DNA from: Ciona intestinalis
Lineage: Eukaryota; Chordata; Ascidiacea; Phlebobranchia; Cionidae
Direction of reading: 5' to 3'
NCBI RefSeq assembly: GCF_000224145.3
Contig: NC_020173.2
Coordinates: forward strand, 3,884,061 to 3,948,060
DNA length: 64,000 nt
Made by a program: the position numbers and the translations under genes. Positions 38,501 through 48,309 of the stretch are shown in pieces (position 1 is the stretch's first letter; each line of letters opens with the position of its first letter). Under the pieces are notes generated by a model. The model searched no databases. It was not told the DNA's origin and saw only the letters and a program-made list of their open reading frames with translations.

Positions 38501-41500
38501 ATCCAAGAAATGTCTGTGAACAGAGTGTGTGTTACTAACCGGCTTTATATACGTTTTGGAAAAAAGAGCCAACTGTAGCATAAAGAAAAGAATAGTTTAA
38601 TATTTTTTCAGATCAAATTTTTTTTATGATATGCTAAAACAATCATGTGTAAAAAAAGAGTATCTTTCATTATTCTAGATAAATTTAATTCCTTATGGAA
38701 GGGGGGTCTCAAAAGTATTTTTTCATAATGTCCCATTATTTATTTAGGCCTTAGGGCATTGCCAGTCTCAGGTTTCATTGTACACTGGGCCATACTACCT
38801 CACACTCACAGGACCTCACATAAAATACTAAAATAGAATTGGTAAACATGATATTTGTCTTTACCTGTCGCTGCGACATTCACCAGGACTGAAGACGCTT
38901 TCATTGGATGTAAGGAAGTCCATTGAACCAACATCCGGACATCGAGGATCTTCTTCCTCCATTTTTACTTCCTGAAACAAAATACACATGAAAACGTTAA
39001 AGAAAACTTTAAAAAAATAAAGTAAAAAAAATGAACCAATACCAAAATGAATAAATGCAAAAATACTGTAATAACCTGGGTATTGGTTGTCATATGGACA
39101 AATTTTTGAAATAAATTTGCTGTGACAACCATGCTTGTAGATAATATTCAGCAATAAAATTAAATACAGAGATTTTTAACAACATAAGACATAATATGTT
39201 TATACCATCTGTTTGTTATTGAAGTTTGGTAGATTTGATAAATGCTGATTAGAATCCATTTGACCATCAACACTGCCTGTGTTGAATGAAGGTAGTGGAC
39301 CAATGTCGCCTGGAATATTTTAATTGTGTTTTTCAATTGTTGCGATGTAATATATACATTTTTTTGATTATTAAACATATTTTTGCAAAATATAGTTTTG
39401 AATATTTTTACATTTAAATAATTTCATAATACCTGGTGAGATTTCCCCTCGTGATATGAGTGTGTTCATGTAGATATCATGTGAAAACACATCATGTTCA
39501 ATCAGTTCAGAGAATAGAAGAACAAGATTTTTAAATGATTGAGTTTCTTCACCGTCTTTAGGGTTTTCTAAGTTTAAAAAAAAAATATTGTAGTATAGTT
39601 TTATATAGTACTGTTGGGTAAGATGGATACTGTTGGAGGTGATAATACAGTTAGTTGTAAATGTTTATTGTTTACTATCAAATGGGGAGATAAAAAGAAT
39701 GAAAACATAGACCATCTTACTTGACATGCTTGTGGCTCAAAAATATTTTAAATTAGAAGTTTTTAGGGCAAACTTACACACAGTTTGAGACTATAAGTAA
39801 TATGTATTAAATTGTGCAAAAAATGGAAAAAGCAGTTGATTTTTACAGCAACATATGTAAAATATATACGGTAGGATGGGGGAAGATGGGACACTTTTAA
39901 CTCTATTTTCTCGTCCCATTTAGTAGTAAACAAAGAACATTCAAAGAAGTATGAAACTATGTCCTCATGACTCTCATAGACCATTGTTAATTGTTTAAAA
40001 CACGATCAGAATATCTGGATGTTATGTGCTAAAGGTGTCCCATCTTCCCCCACCCTACTATATGTAAAGATTCCTATAACAATACGTGTAAAAATATATG
40101 TAGAGATTCTTTTAGCAACATGTGTAAAAAATATATGTAGAGATTCCTATAGCAGTATAATATAAATTACATTCATACTTAATTCTGGAGCTTGTTGGTC
40201 CAAAAAAGTGAAAAGAAGGTTCTGGAAATATGGTACGTTGTTTGTGTGGTTGTTTGGTTGGTAGTTGTTGATTGGAGCTGAAGTATTTATAACCCCACCA
40301 ACCGATGTATTTAATGAGGTGTCCGTCTCAATTGTTGTGTCTGGATATTCAACTTGTTCATGGTGCGACTGTTTAATAAATTTTGATCGAAAATTTAATT
40401 AATTTTTGTTTAATTTTTATTTTTGTAAAATATTTTTAATTTTAAAACAAAATTTGATTGAAAATTAACATTAAAAACAATTTATATAAAATCTTTTTTT
40501 TTTAATGTTTGTTTAGGTAATAGCAAGGTTTGATTACAGCAAAAGTATATTTTTTGGTAGTTGACAACAATACTTTTAGGAAATAATTATGGATCCATTC
40601 TTAAAATTATAATCGATGTGTTCCTTAATTAAAACAAGTTTTTATAATTTTTCAAATATCCATTTCTACATAACATAAAACACAGTGAAAAAATGAAGTT
40701 TTTGTAGTTTTAAGTTTAAGTTTATAAAATCAAACTATTACCTGTCGTAACTCAAGTAGTTTGGCAACAACAGCAGCTCTATGTTCTCCCAAACGCTTGG
40801 GTGATATTGCCCATTCACATAATAATCCTATAACTGCATCTTCACTCGATTTTGTCAACTGGAAAAAAAAGATTGAAATATCTGAAACAGTGCTTTTACT
40901 ATGCTGCTATGCGTCTATAAAAAACATAGAGCAAAAGTATAGTCAAATTAATTGGGTATTTTAAGACATTGGCGCATAACATGGATGTGCAAATTGTGCA
41001 TGCATACCCTGGAAAAATCAGGGTACATATGGGTAGTGAGTAAAAATGCATTAACGATTTAATATCTCACAAACAGGTATCAAAATAAAGTTATACAGTT
41101 GTGATAGTGTAGCTGAATTTTTTGCCAGAAAAACATTATACAATTGTGATAGTGTAGTATATTCTGCTTTTTGTCAGATTTCTTTATTGCGTTATTTGTC
41201 AGATTTCTATATTGTGTTTTATGTCAGATTTCTATATTGTGTTTTTTGTAAGATGTCTATATTGTGCCTCTTATAGTACCTGGTTGTCTCCATCTTTACC
41301 ATGACCTTGGTCAAATATTTTATGATAAAGTAAATCTAACGGGTCGCCCCATGAATCTGCAGGTCGACGATCAAAATGTTGTTTGTCCAATGCTTCTAAT
41401 GCACTTAGCACTCGGTTAATCGTGTGTCCTGTTAACAAATATAATATATAAATATATATTTACTTTTTTACGAATTATATAACATAAGTCCAATCAAGTT

Positions 41501-44500
41501 TTTTTACAATTTATATACATATATATTCTTTTTTTTAAATTAATATAAAACAATCATTTTTTTACAACTATTAAGATAATACATAGATTCAGTTTTTACA
41601 ATTCTAATGTATGTAATATATATTTATACATAAAAAATTATTTTTAATTTTTTAATTTTTTACTTGTGTTATATACTTGTTTTACATAAAGATTTTAACA
41701 AACGATTAACAAGTAAAATCCTTGTTTCTACATACCTGTTGTAGACTCCTGGCACTTATCAGTTGACCATTTCATCTCAGAAGCTCTTGATCTACGAACA
41801 ATATCAGCCTCTTGCTCTTGAAGTAGTAACCTATAAATAAAAAGAAATAATAATAGCTTGGTTGTAATGTATCTTTCTCCATAAACTGATTTTTAAACAC
41901 CACAGCTTTAACTTTACGGATATTTTGATAATACTAGAACCTTTTTGTACTTTTTTTGCTGCGGAATGTGTATTTATTTCAACAAAATTATTGTAACTTT
42001 TTTGCTGAAAAACGTATAATTAGTTTAAAAAAATTGTGAAGTTATCATTTTTTAAAGTCTTTTTTTATAACTTATTTGATGCAGAATGTATTATTAGTTC
42101 AAGAAAATTTGCAAAGTTATCATTTTTAGAAAAAAAGTATTTTTAACGTACTTTTAAAGCTTTAAAACTTTCTAACCTGGTTAATCTGTCCGTTTCGAGT
42201 GCTTCAGTATCCCACTTAGGTATATCAGGCAATGGTAGGTCCGACGGCGCGCATGGGAGCAAATCTAATGGCGAACCACTTGCTTTTGCATCGAATGGTT
42301 GATACCACACCAAAGCACCAGGACATGTTATAACTGTACATTGTATAACACATGCAAGGGTATGGGCAATGGACAGCAAGTGTTCGGGGCATTGTTGTTT
42401 AAGTTGGACCGAAGTTGGGCGTGTGAGTTGGGGTGTGCTAGTGCCGGGAGTGTTATTCCTATATGAAAAAGAAATTTTGTAAAACTTTTATGATATGAAT
42501 GAATGTAACTTGCTTTAAACTAGCGTGGTTGGAAAGGGCAGTTGTTATAGCATGGGTGTTTTGTTTCATACATCTCATGCTAGCTTACAAGTTACCATGT
42601 ATGTAACTATGCTAGCTTACAAGTTACCATGTATGTATGTAACACACATGTAATGGGCAAGACTGAAATGCTAAAAAAAGATTTTTTTTAACGTAGCTGT
42701 ATTTTGAAGCCTGTCCCAAATTAGAATACACAAGATCAACTATTTCTTTTAAAAAACGGACACTTTCTACCAAATTGTTTTGAGTAACCCATAATGGACT
42801 GACAAACATTTTTAATTCAAAACAATGGTGTATCCCTGCCCCAAAGTTTGCAGGTGCAAATACATTAAACTAAAAAAAAACATGCATTGAAATCAACATA
42901 TATATTAAACCCTGACTGCAGAGCTGGGGATTGAGATCTTGAGTTTGCTCCTTCAATAAATAACCAACTGAGATGGCGTGCGGCAGCAAATGACATTCTT
43001 CTCGCTAATAGTTGATTCATGGTCACTTCCTGTTATTGGCGTAAAAAAAAATTAAATTACAAGAACATTTATTTAACGAAAAAGGATTTATATGACTACT
43101 TACATGCCCATTATTTAAATAAGAGACTGACGATGACATTTAGGCAAAATATATTTTATCTTTTTGTTAATTTTTGTCTGTTACGTTTTCGTAGCACCAT
43201 ATCCTTACTGTATACACAAGAAAAGTATATCAGCACCAGATCATCGAATTCGCAGAATTTATTACAGTTATTAACTTATTACACAAATGTAATAGGCTAC
43301 TGCTCTTTTTGTGTAACAATAAAATTATCCTAAAATAATTTAAGAAAAAATACCTCTATATAGTTTTGTAATATTGGAACAAAATAACTAAGTGCAATTT
43401 CATCATATAGAGAAATACATTCAAATTCATCAACCACCCATGATAAGAATTCATTTCGGTCAAATAAGCCCTGTAATATACAAAGAAAACTCATGTCAGT
43501 ACATGTACAATTATATTATTTTAAATAAATAATATATTAGTATATGTATCTGGTGCAATGTGCCCATAACTCAGTGGTTAAGCGTTTGCAATATGATCCA
43601 AAGCAACCGGGCTTAATGCTCGAAGCTGCTACAATTGTGGATGTGTGTGTCATTGGACAAGACATTACGCTTATTGGTTATTGCTCTAACTTAGTGGTTA
43701 CTACCAGGTTGTCCAAACTGTTGCCCATACAGAAAAATCACCCACAAAAAAAGCATCCCCTTCTATACATGGTAACTCGTACAGGAGCACGAGGTAAATA
43801 AAATAAAACAGAACATTAGTTTTAAAAAACGAAATTGAATGAATGAATGTAACTTACTTTATCATCGCTTGGCCGGAAAACGACAGTCGTTATCACATAG
43901 GTTTAACACCTGGTGCCAGCTTACGAGTTACCATGTATGTTACTTTGTGGGTGATTATTTTTTGGGGGGAGGGGTATTTTTTTCACAGCGCCGGCAAATT
44001 TGCAATGTTTTATGCAAAACTTTGGAAATCTACTGTTTTTGCCCGCCATGCGAAAATAAATAAATTACATTTATTCAATACAATTACCTCAGAATACATG
44101 TGATGTGCCAAACAACTGATATATTTCAACATAACTTCAATATCTTCACGAGTTAGCATAGTTTGGCTGTTCATTACACTGCATACAGTTTCAATACCAC
44201 TTGATAAATTCATTGAACTATTGCTGTTTGGTTGATTATTATTGTCGTTGTTTAATTTCACCAAATGTTCCCTCATAAACCTGCAGATTGCTTGTGTCCA
44301 TTCTAGATGGAAATATTAAACTATGAGAAAAATTGCTATATTGATTTTAAATTGCAATATACTACTATGAATAGGATAAGATACAGTATATTCTATATGG
44401 TTAAGGTCCAAGGCTTTGGGTTTAGGCCGAAATTTGGCCATTACCTTAACCTAAATTAAAAGGGCATATATACCAACAAAAATTTTTACATAATTATTGA

Positions 44501-46940
44501 TATATACATAGACAAAGATGAACCAAATGTGGTCTTAACTTTAATGCTCCACCTAAGTTAACTGGTTAACTATAAGGTACCACCAAAGTTTTGAAAAAAC
44601 AAAACAGCCTTTGAAACAATGGCGTACAACCAATACTTCATAAAAAAAATCGTCAAGTGCGACAATGTAACGAATTTAAAGTTTTTGATTTTAATTAGTA
44701 TTTTCAATTCCAACCATAGTCATAATGGGAATAATACTTAAAAGCTTTGTGTAGGCCAACATACAGGTATTAAATATTATAACTGAATCAAAAGTTTTAT
44801 TGTATTACCCACCCAGATTTGGGTCATTGGCCGCTCTTTTCTTAATTTTTGCATCAGTTTGTGTGAGATGATACGCAGATGTTATTTTGATCACCCATGT
44901 TGCACGGACCATCGGTACTTCATATTCTGATAGTGTCTGAAAAAAGATTTACAATTAAATGTTTGAAAGTTATTTGTTAATCTCCGTATGAAGGCGCAAT
45001 GACAGTTATTTTTTTGTTTTCTTTTGTGTTAAAAAAAGGAGAAAAAAATGACAGTTGTTACATAATACCTTTATACACCTCATGCCTACTCATTTGTAAG
45101 CAACTAAGTTGATAATTTTGGTGAATTTTTAACATATATATATGGCTGACAATTAAGACAAGCCATAGAGAAGAAGAAACCACTGGGTTTAACATTTATT
45201 AAATTACTACTTATTTTATAGTCTTTACGTGGCAGGCAACTACAGTCAATATAACAAAGGTACAAGATGCACTTTGTAACTTTTTGTAGGAATCAAATAC
45301 AACTTACTCGAAACAAATCATCCTTCTTGCTAAACACAGGAACTCTTCTGCATAAATTCAACAAACTTGTTCCACGAATTAAGTCTTTGAACCAAGTTTG
45401 TAAATGAACCCGACATTTGGCATTGATAACTGGCACCTATCGAAAGATTTATTTTTACACTATGTTAAGATAGCATTGCTCAAACAATCAAATGCACAAT
45501 AAAGATTGGCAATGACAAAAAATTCTTGCTACTACAGTTTTGTGATACCACATAAACAATGTTAAAACTAGAACCAATAATTTTACGCTTCTCATTTTAA
45601 TACTAACAGTATTTTAAAAACTGTTTATTATTATGCTTTTTAAGCACTAGGTTTTTTGAAAGCTGTTTATTTTTATAAAAAAAATCATAGGTTTTTCATG
45701 CATTTTTTTATGCAAGTCCAACATCAATTGTAGCCTTGATAAAGCTTACCAGCCAGAATTGTTCTTTATAAACTTGAGGTTTGAGTCGTTTTCCAGCTCC
45801 TGCGTCGTTAAAAGTTGTGACTACTTGCTTTTGAGTCAAAATTTGGTTGAAGCTTTGATTTATCTATTAAATTAAATTAATTCCAACATGGTAATTTGTC
45901 GAAATAAAATTTAAAAAATATTTAAACATAGGTGCATGTGTTATAGTTAAAAACTACAAAATAATCACAGAAAACTTAGTTAGAACTAAAAAAGTAATTG
46001 TAAATAATGTTCAGCATTTCTCCTATAGTTTAAGGTGCCTGCCAATTCTGCCAGGAAAAGTTTAACTTAACCTAAAATACACACAATGTACAACACAAAT
46101 CCTCTTTTACAACTAACGCACTGGTGTATACAAAAAAGACAAAAAAACATTTTTCTGAATTGTATCTGCAGTAACACAGACAAAAAAAATATTTTTCTGA
46201 ATTGTATCTGCAGTAGTTATACAACAGTCAACAAGAAAGCCCAATTAACACATTCAATAATATGTACAAGGCAGCCCTCCTGTTATAGCAAACACCAATA
46301 TTATTCAACCTTGTTTGCATCAATTGTATAAAGATGAGCACTTGAATATTCCTCATTAAATGGGGGTTGGTTGATGAAACCTTGTTTAACGTTAACTGAC
46401 GTCAATTCATCTTCTTTTTGCTTTGCTTCCTAAGTAAAGGTTGAATTTTAAAGAATATTAAAATATTTTTATACAACTAACTCAAAACATAATCACCTAC
46501 ACAGTATAGAGTAACATACATGCCACATGGTAACTCATAAGCTGGTACGAGGTGTATAAAACAGAAAACCAGTGTGATAACGACAGTTGTTTTTCGGCTA
46601 AGCAAGGATAAAGCAAGTTACATTCATTTTAGGACAGCCAATAGAGGTAGGCATGATTATAGAGTTGGTTAAAATTGAAGCGTAGTGGATGGGTACTTTC
46701 ATTTCTATTCTATGTGGGAGAGTACTAGCGTGGCTTGTCATGGAGCATGAGATTTAGGCCAGATTTGGCCATTACCCCAAACTTTATGTGCCTACTCTAT
46801 TCCATACATTAGATTTAGGCTAGAAGCTCTAAAATAGACCTATATTAAGAACGTTTGTATTTTACTTGTGGGTAAACATCTGCAGGTCCAAGTCTTTGCC
46901 TTAACAACCATCTGTTTTGGTAGAAGCTTAGCAAAGACAT
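23523..46940 (-). CDS. MED12: Mediator complex kinase-module subunit MED12
   Basis: Forty-four exons, in gene order: 46866-46940, 46310-46429, 45750-45863, 45308-45436, 44813-44936, 44088-44302, 43354-43470, 42911-43029, 42177-42458, 41736-41830, 41280-41428, 40742-40858, 40179-40368, 39433-39567, 39206-39309, 38865-38971, 38363-38513, 37883-38027, 37313-37490, 36493-36726, 36075-36182, 35478-35618, 34804-34968, 34263-34401, 33630-33792, 32986-33153, 32343-32485, 31722-31816, 31407-31512, 31196-31347, 30739-30883, 30207-30380, 29635-29796, 29147-29248, 28432-28563, 27941-28105, 27415-27578, 26858-27050, 26146-26401, 25714-25862, 25270-25432, 24701-24998, 24128-24251, 23523-23621. They give 2201 residues (human about 2180). 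MED12 activates CDK8/cyclin C and tethers the kinase module to Mediator in the nucleus. Diagnostic blocks are [81 protein letters not shown] and [15 protein letters not shown]. The C-terminus is Q/N/P/M-rich. Confidence 0.97.
23918..24112 (+). mobile_element. MITE copy, full length
   Basis: 'cagtgggggaagttgggacac' start and 'gtcccatcttccccccacct' end, located in the last MED12 intron. Confidence 0.85.
25125..25260 (+). repeat. SINE tail
   Basis: 'ggtaactactaagctggcat' to 'gaggataaagtaagttacat', ending directly before the MED12 exon boundary at 25270. Confidence 0.7.
25460..25690 (+). repeat. SINE copy
   Basis: 'gtgccaccattgtgggcgta', 'cccagtggtcactaatggg' and 'cgggcacaaggtgtgtaaaa' in order, in the MED12 intron between exons 40 and 41. 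Confidence 0.75.
27635..27912 (+). repeat. SINE copy with a MITE end fragment
   Basis: 27635-27850 is a forward SINE (cccagtggtcactaatggg; gctggcacaagatatatgaa). 27865-27912 resembles a degraded MITE end (tatttagatatcatgtgcaa). MED12 intron 36. Confidence 0.6.
28855..29045 (-). repeat. SINE copy
   Basis: Reverse copy ending in 'cttgcccaaggacacaactc' and a 'acaatggtagcagcgtcaag' head in MED12 intron 34. Confidence 0.7.
29290..29462. repeat. Minisatellite, about 5 copies of 36 bp
   Basis: The unit is built around 'tatatgctggtaaaggtgaa' plus 'tttattttagg', with unit-to-unit substitutions. It lies in MED12 intron 33. Confidence 0.8.
29830..30010 (-). repeat. SINE copy
   Basis: Reverse copy ('tgcgtgaccagaaaacgaca', 'accacatgccagcttacgag') running into a MITE fragment at 30015; MED12 intron 32. 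Confidence 0.7.
30015..30201. mobile_element. Two partial MITEs joined, touching a splice donor
   Basis: 30015-30080 is a MITE end half. 30085-30201 is another half ending 'cttaccccaccctactatac'. The second end lies 6 bp from the donor of the MED12 exon ending at 30207. Confidence 0.7.
30585..30725 (-). repeat. rep-C copy
   Basis: 'caccctgggtgttggaaaat', 'gggccaaacctggtctaaac' and 'gtggacctcaaccacatag' next to MED12 exon 31. Confidence 0.55.
31030..31168 (-). mobile_element. MITE fragment
   Basis: Core and one end ('aatcaacatcggcccatggaa', 'ggtgtcccaacttcccaccct'); MED12 intron 30. Confidence 0.7.
32520..32800 (-). repeat. SINE copy, full length
   Basis: Reverse copy from 'ttgctgtatcctcgcatggc' to 'ccaagcattgaacccagtac' in MED12 intron 26; the head keeps a B-box-like 'cattgaaccc'. 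Confidence 0.75.
33300..33400 (-). repeat. SINE tail
   Basis: 'acagtcgttataacacggta' and 'acacctcgtgcctgtttatc'; MED12 intron 25. Confidence 0.65.
34435..34545 (-). repeat. rep-C copy
   Basis: 'aggccaatcttggcctatat' and 'tgaaagaccttacccatatag'; MED12 intron 23. Confidence 0.55.
34983..35082. repeat. Minisatellite, 4 copies of about 25 bp
   Basis: The unit is 'aataaatctagatatatttt' plus cttt or cttaa, starting about 15 bp upstream of the acceptor of MED12 exon 23. Confidence 0.85.
35195..35345 (+). repeat. SINE head
   Basis: 'acaggtaaagctcatagact', 'gatgctgctaccaattttgg' and 'aaaggttgttaaaactgtcag'; MED12 intron 22. Confidence 0.6.
35878..36035. repeat. Minisatellite of a rep-C core, 4 copies of about 40 bp
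   Basis: Each unit carries 'agagttggtctatttaaccc' followed by an A-run and 'gatttaggcc'. The core resembles the 'ttaggccag.gttggcc' centre of rep-C, suggesting local amplification of a repeat fragment. MED12 intron 21. Confidence 0.75.
36760..37305 (-). repeat. SINE pieces and a rep-C copy
   Basis: Reverse SINE segments at 36765-36900 and 36945-37020 (cacgggtgttctgtttttat; ggtcaggtgtcttgcccaaa). A rep-C copy at 37200-37305 (caccctggctgttggggtaa) ends at the MED12 exon boundary 37313. Confidence 0.55.
39610..40062. mobile_element. Two MITE copies
   Basis: 39610-39725 is a shortened copy. 39870-40062 is full length ('gtaggatgggggaagatggg' to 'tcttcccccaccctactata'). Both are in MED12 intron 13. 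Confidence 0.8.
40066..40165. repeat. Minisatellite, about 2.5 copies of 43 bp
   Basis: The unit contains 'aatatatgtagagattccta'. It sits between a full MITE and the donor of MED12 exon 13. Confidence 0.75.
41080..41280. repeat. Two adjoining short tandem arrays
   Basis: 41090-41160 has two copies of 'caattgtgatagtgtag' type units. 41165-41275 has four copies of a 29 bp 'gtcagatttctatattgtg' unit that runs up to the donor of MED12 exon 11 at 41280. Confidence 0.8.
42490..42650 (-). repeat. SINE tail with a local 37 bp duplication
   Basis: 'catgctagcttacaagttac' plus catgtatgtaac occurs twice in a row inside the copy; MED12 intron 8. Confidence 0.7.
43560..43960. repeat. Inverted pair of SINEs
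   Basis: 43560-43835 is a forward copy with a tRNA-like head ('ctcagtggttaagcgtttgc'). 43840-43960 is a reverse copy starting 'aatgaatgtaacttacttta'. Their tails face each other and could pair in the MED12 pre-mRNA (intron 6). Confidence 0.75.
45040..45200 (-). repeat. Degraded SINE
   Basis: Reverse copy with 'tgacagttgttacataatac' and 'atggctgacaattaagacaa'; MED12 intron 4. Confidence 0.5.
46100..46215. repeat. Two-copy direct repeat, about 55 bp
   Basis: 'tttttctgaattgtatctgc' plus agta occurs at about 46149 and 46193, each after a 'gacaaaaaaa' run; MED12 intron 2. Confidence 0.75.
46490..46800 (+). repeat. SINE tail and rep-C copy
   Basis: 46490-46640 is a forward SINE tail (gctggtacgaggtgtataaa). 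46685-46800 is rep-C ('ctattctatgtgggagagta', 'gatttaggccagatttggcc'). MED12 intron 1. Confidence 0.65.
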
Positions 46941-47634
46941 GTTTTAACTTCTCAATAAGTCCTTGGAGTCCTGTCTTGTATATCACATTAAGATTCAAAA
47001 CATATACCCTATTCGAAAGAGGGTAGACAACCCTGAAATAAGAAATTTGGGGTTATATAATGTAAATCATTCTACATCAGCTATACTTACAAACACACAT
47101 ACACGCTTTTATGGTGTTTACAAATTGCAAAAATCAGATAAATAAACAATACAATGAATGTGCATACGCATCATAGCAGCAACACAAACAAAATGCATTT
47201 TGCAGCTATCTTGCTCCGCTTAGCGGTAAATATTACAGCATATTTATACCGCTTGTATTACAAATGCTAACGTGGTCCACGATATAAAAAAGTGTTTAGG
47301 CACGTTAGCCGCTCATATACTTTTGTCGAACAGTGATTAAACACGTTAGTATCGCTAAAGTTCTTCTTTTGCCAAAAAAACAGTTGTTTTTATTGTAAAA
47401 ATTCCCCGCTAATTACAGTTTTAGAAAACCTTGTGTAGCAAACTTTTGCGGCAGTAAAACCGATTCTGAATTTTTATTTACAAAATTGTACTGTTTATCC
47501 ATTAAAGTGTATTAAAAATGGCTCTGAATGTCTTTATTGTGATTCACATAAATGGCAAACGGCAAACAATGCTGATAACGCCCCTAATTTACTTCAAAAA
47601 CGCATTATTTTAATATAACTTTACTTTATTTATT
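46941..47634. promoter_or_regulatory. Probable MED12 promoter region
   Basis: 694 bp between the GNAT stop and the MED12 ATG, both genes on minus. No repeat copy and no coding pattern is visible, unusual for this repeat-filled window. Promoter function is inferred from position only. Confidence 0.4.
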
Positions 47635-48309
47635 TTACAGCTTTGCCAGTTGCCGATACACAAGTGAGAATAAATTATTCGGTGGTTTTGCATGAACAAA
47701 GAGATTTGTTTCATTTTGGTCTTCGTCTGTGTAATGTAGCAGATCAATACTTCGCAACAAACACCAATCCAACTTGTTAACTATTTCCATAGCATGTAGA
47801 GAGGTAACATGAGCAATCGCAAAGTCGCAACCAAGATCTGCGGCTAAAATCATCATTCTTTTTGCTATACTTGTGCCTATACCCTTTCGTGCATAGCTAG
47901 TATGAACTATAAGCATGTGCATTGAACATATTTTCTCTGCTCCCAACTCTTCGAAGATATTGCCTTCCAAGTGTTTTACCATTTTCTTAATCTGTGCTCT
48001 CCATTTAAATTTACTTTCAAAAGTAGTGGTATCAACTTTGTATTCTATCTGGCTTCGAACTCGGATTGAGCTGAGACAAATCGCTACCAATTTTCCAGAT
48101 TCATTTTCGAATGCCCCGATCGAAACGTTTTGCAGCAACAAATTTGTAGCACGCTGCATGTGTACTGCAACAGCTTCTTCAAGTGGAACATTCGCAGCTC
48201 TCGGTAATTCAGCGAGGGGTGAATAGAATTTGGCAATGAATTCTTTCACCTCTTCTGTGATTTCGTCACCAATGCGGCGAAATTCTATATTGTTCAAGTT
48301 TCGGTTCAT
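47635..48309 (-). CDS. GNAT-family N-acetyltransferase, arylalkylamine-type (AANAT-like)
   Basis: Intronless, 224 residues. GNAT enzymes move acetyl from acetyl-CoA to an amine. The central block IVHTSYARKGIGTSIAKRMM holds the (R/Q)xxGxG/A pyrophosphate-binding loop (R-K-G-I-G-T) after a beta-strand of type MHMLIVH. The N-terminal FYSPLAELPRA segment and overall length resemble the insect-type arylalkylamine or dopamine acetyltransferase group. The substrate is not determinable. The ATG at 48309 overlaps, as ATGA, the stop of an upstream 66-codon ORF (48306-48506). The stop TAA is followed at once by AATAAATAAA, so the 3' UTR must be very short or use that signal. Lack of introns next to a 44-exon gene suggests a possible retroposed origin (inference). 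Confidence 0.85.
   Translation of the reverse strand: MNRNLNNIEFRRIGDEITEEVKEFIAKFYSPLAELPRAANVPLEEAVAVHMQRATNLLLQNVSIGAFENESGKLVAICLSSIRVRSQIEYKVDTTTFESKFKWRAQIKKMVKHLEGNIFEELGAEKICSMHMLIVHTSYARKGIGTSIAKRMMILAADLGCDFAIAHVTSLHAMEIVNKLDWCLLRSIDLLHYTDEDQNETNLFVHAKPPNNLFSLVYRQLAKL

Noticed and set aside
42456..42480. Polycistronic link between GNAT and MED12
   Set aside because: The two genes are about 700 bp apart, far more than the near-zero gaps typical of Ciona operons.
43019..43333. 104-codon plus-strand ORF
   Set aside because: Lies antisense across MED12 intron 7 and has no coding pattern.
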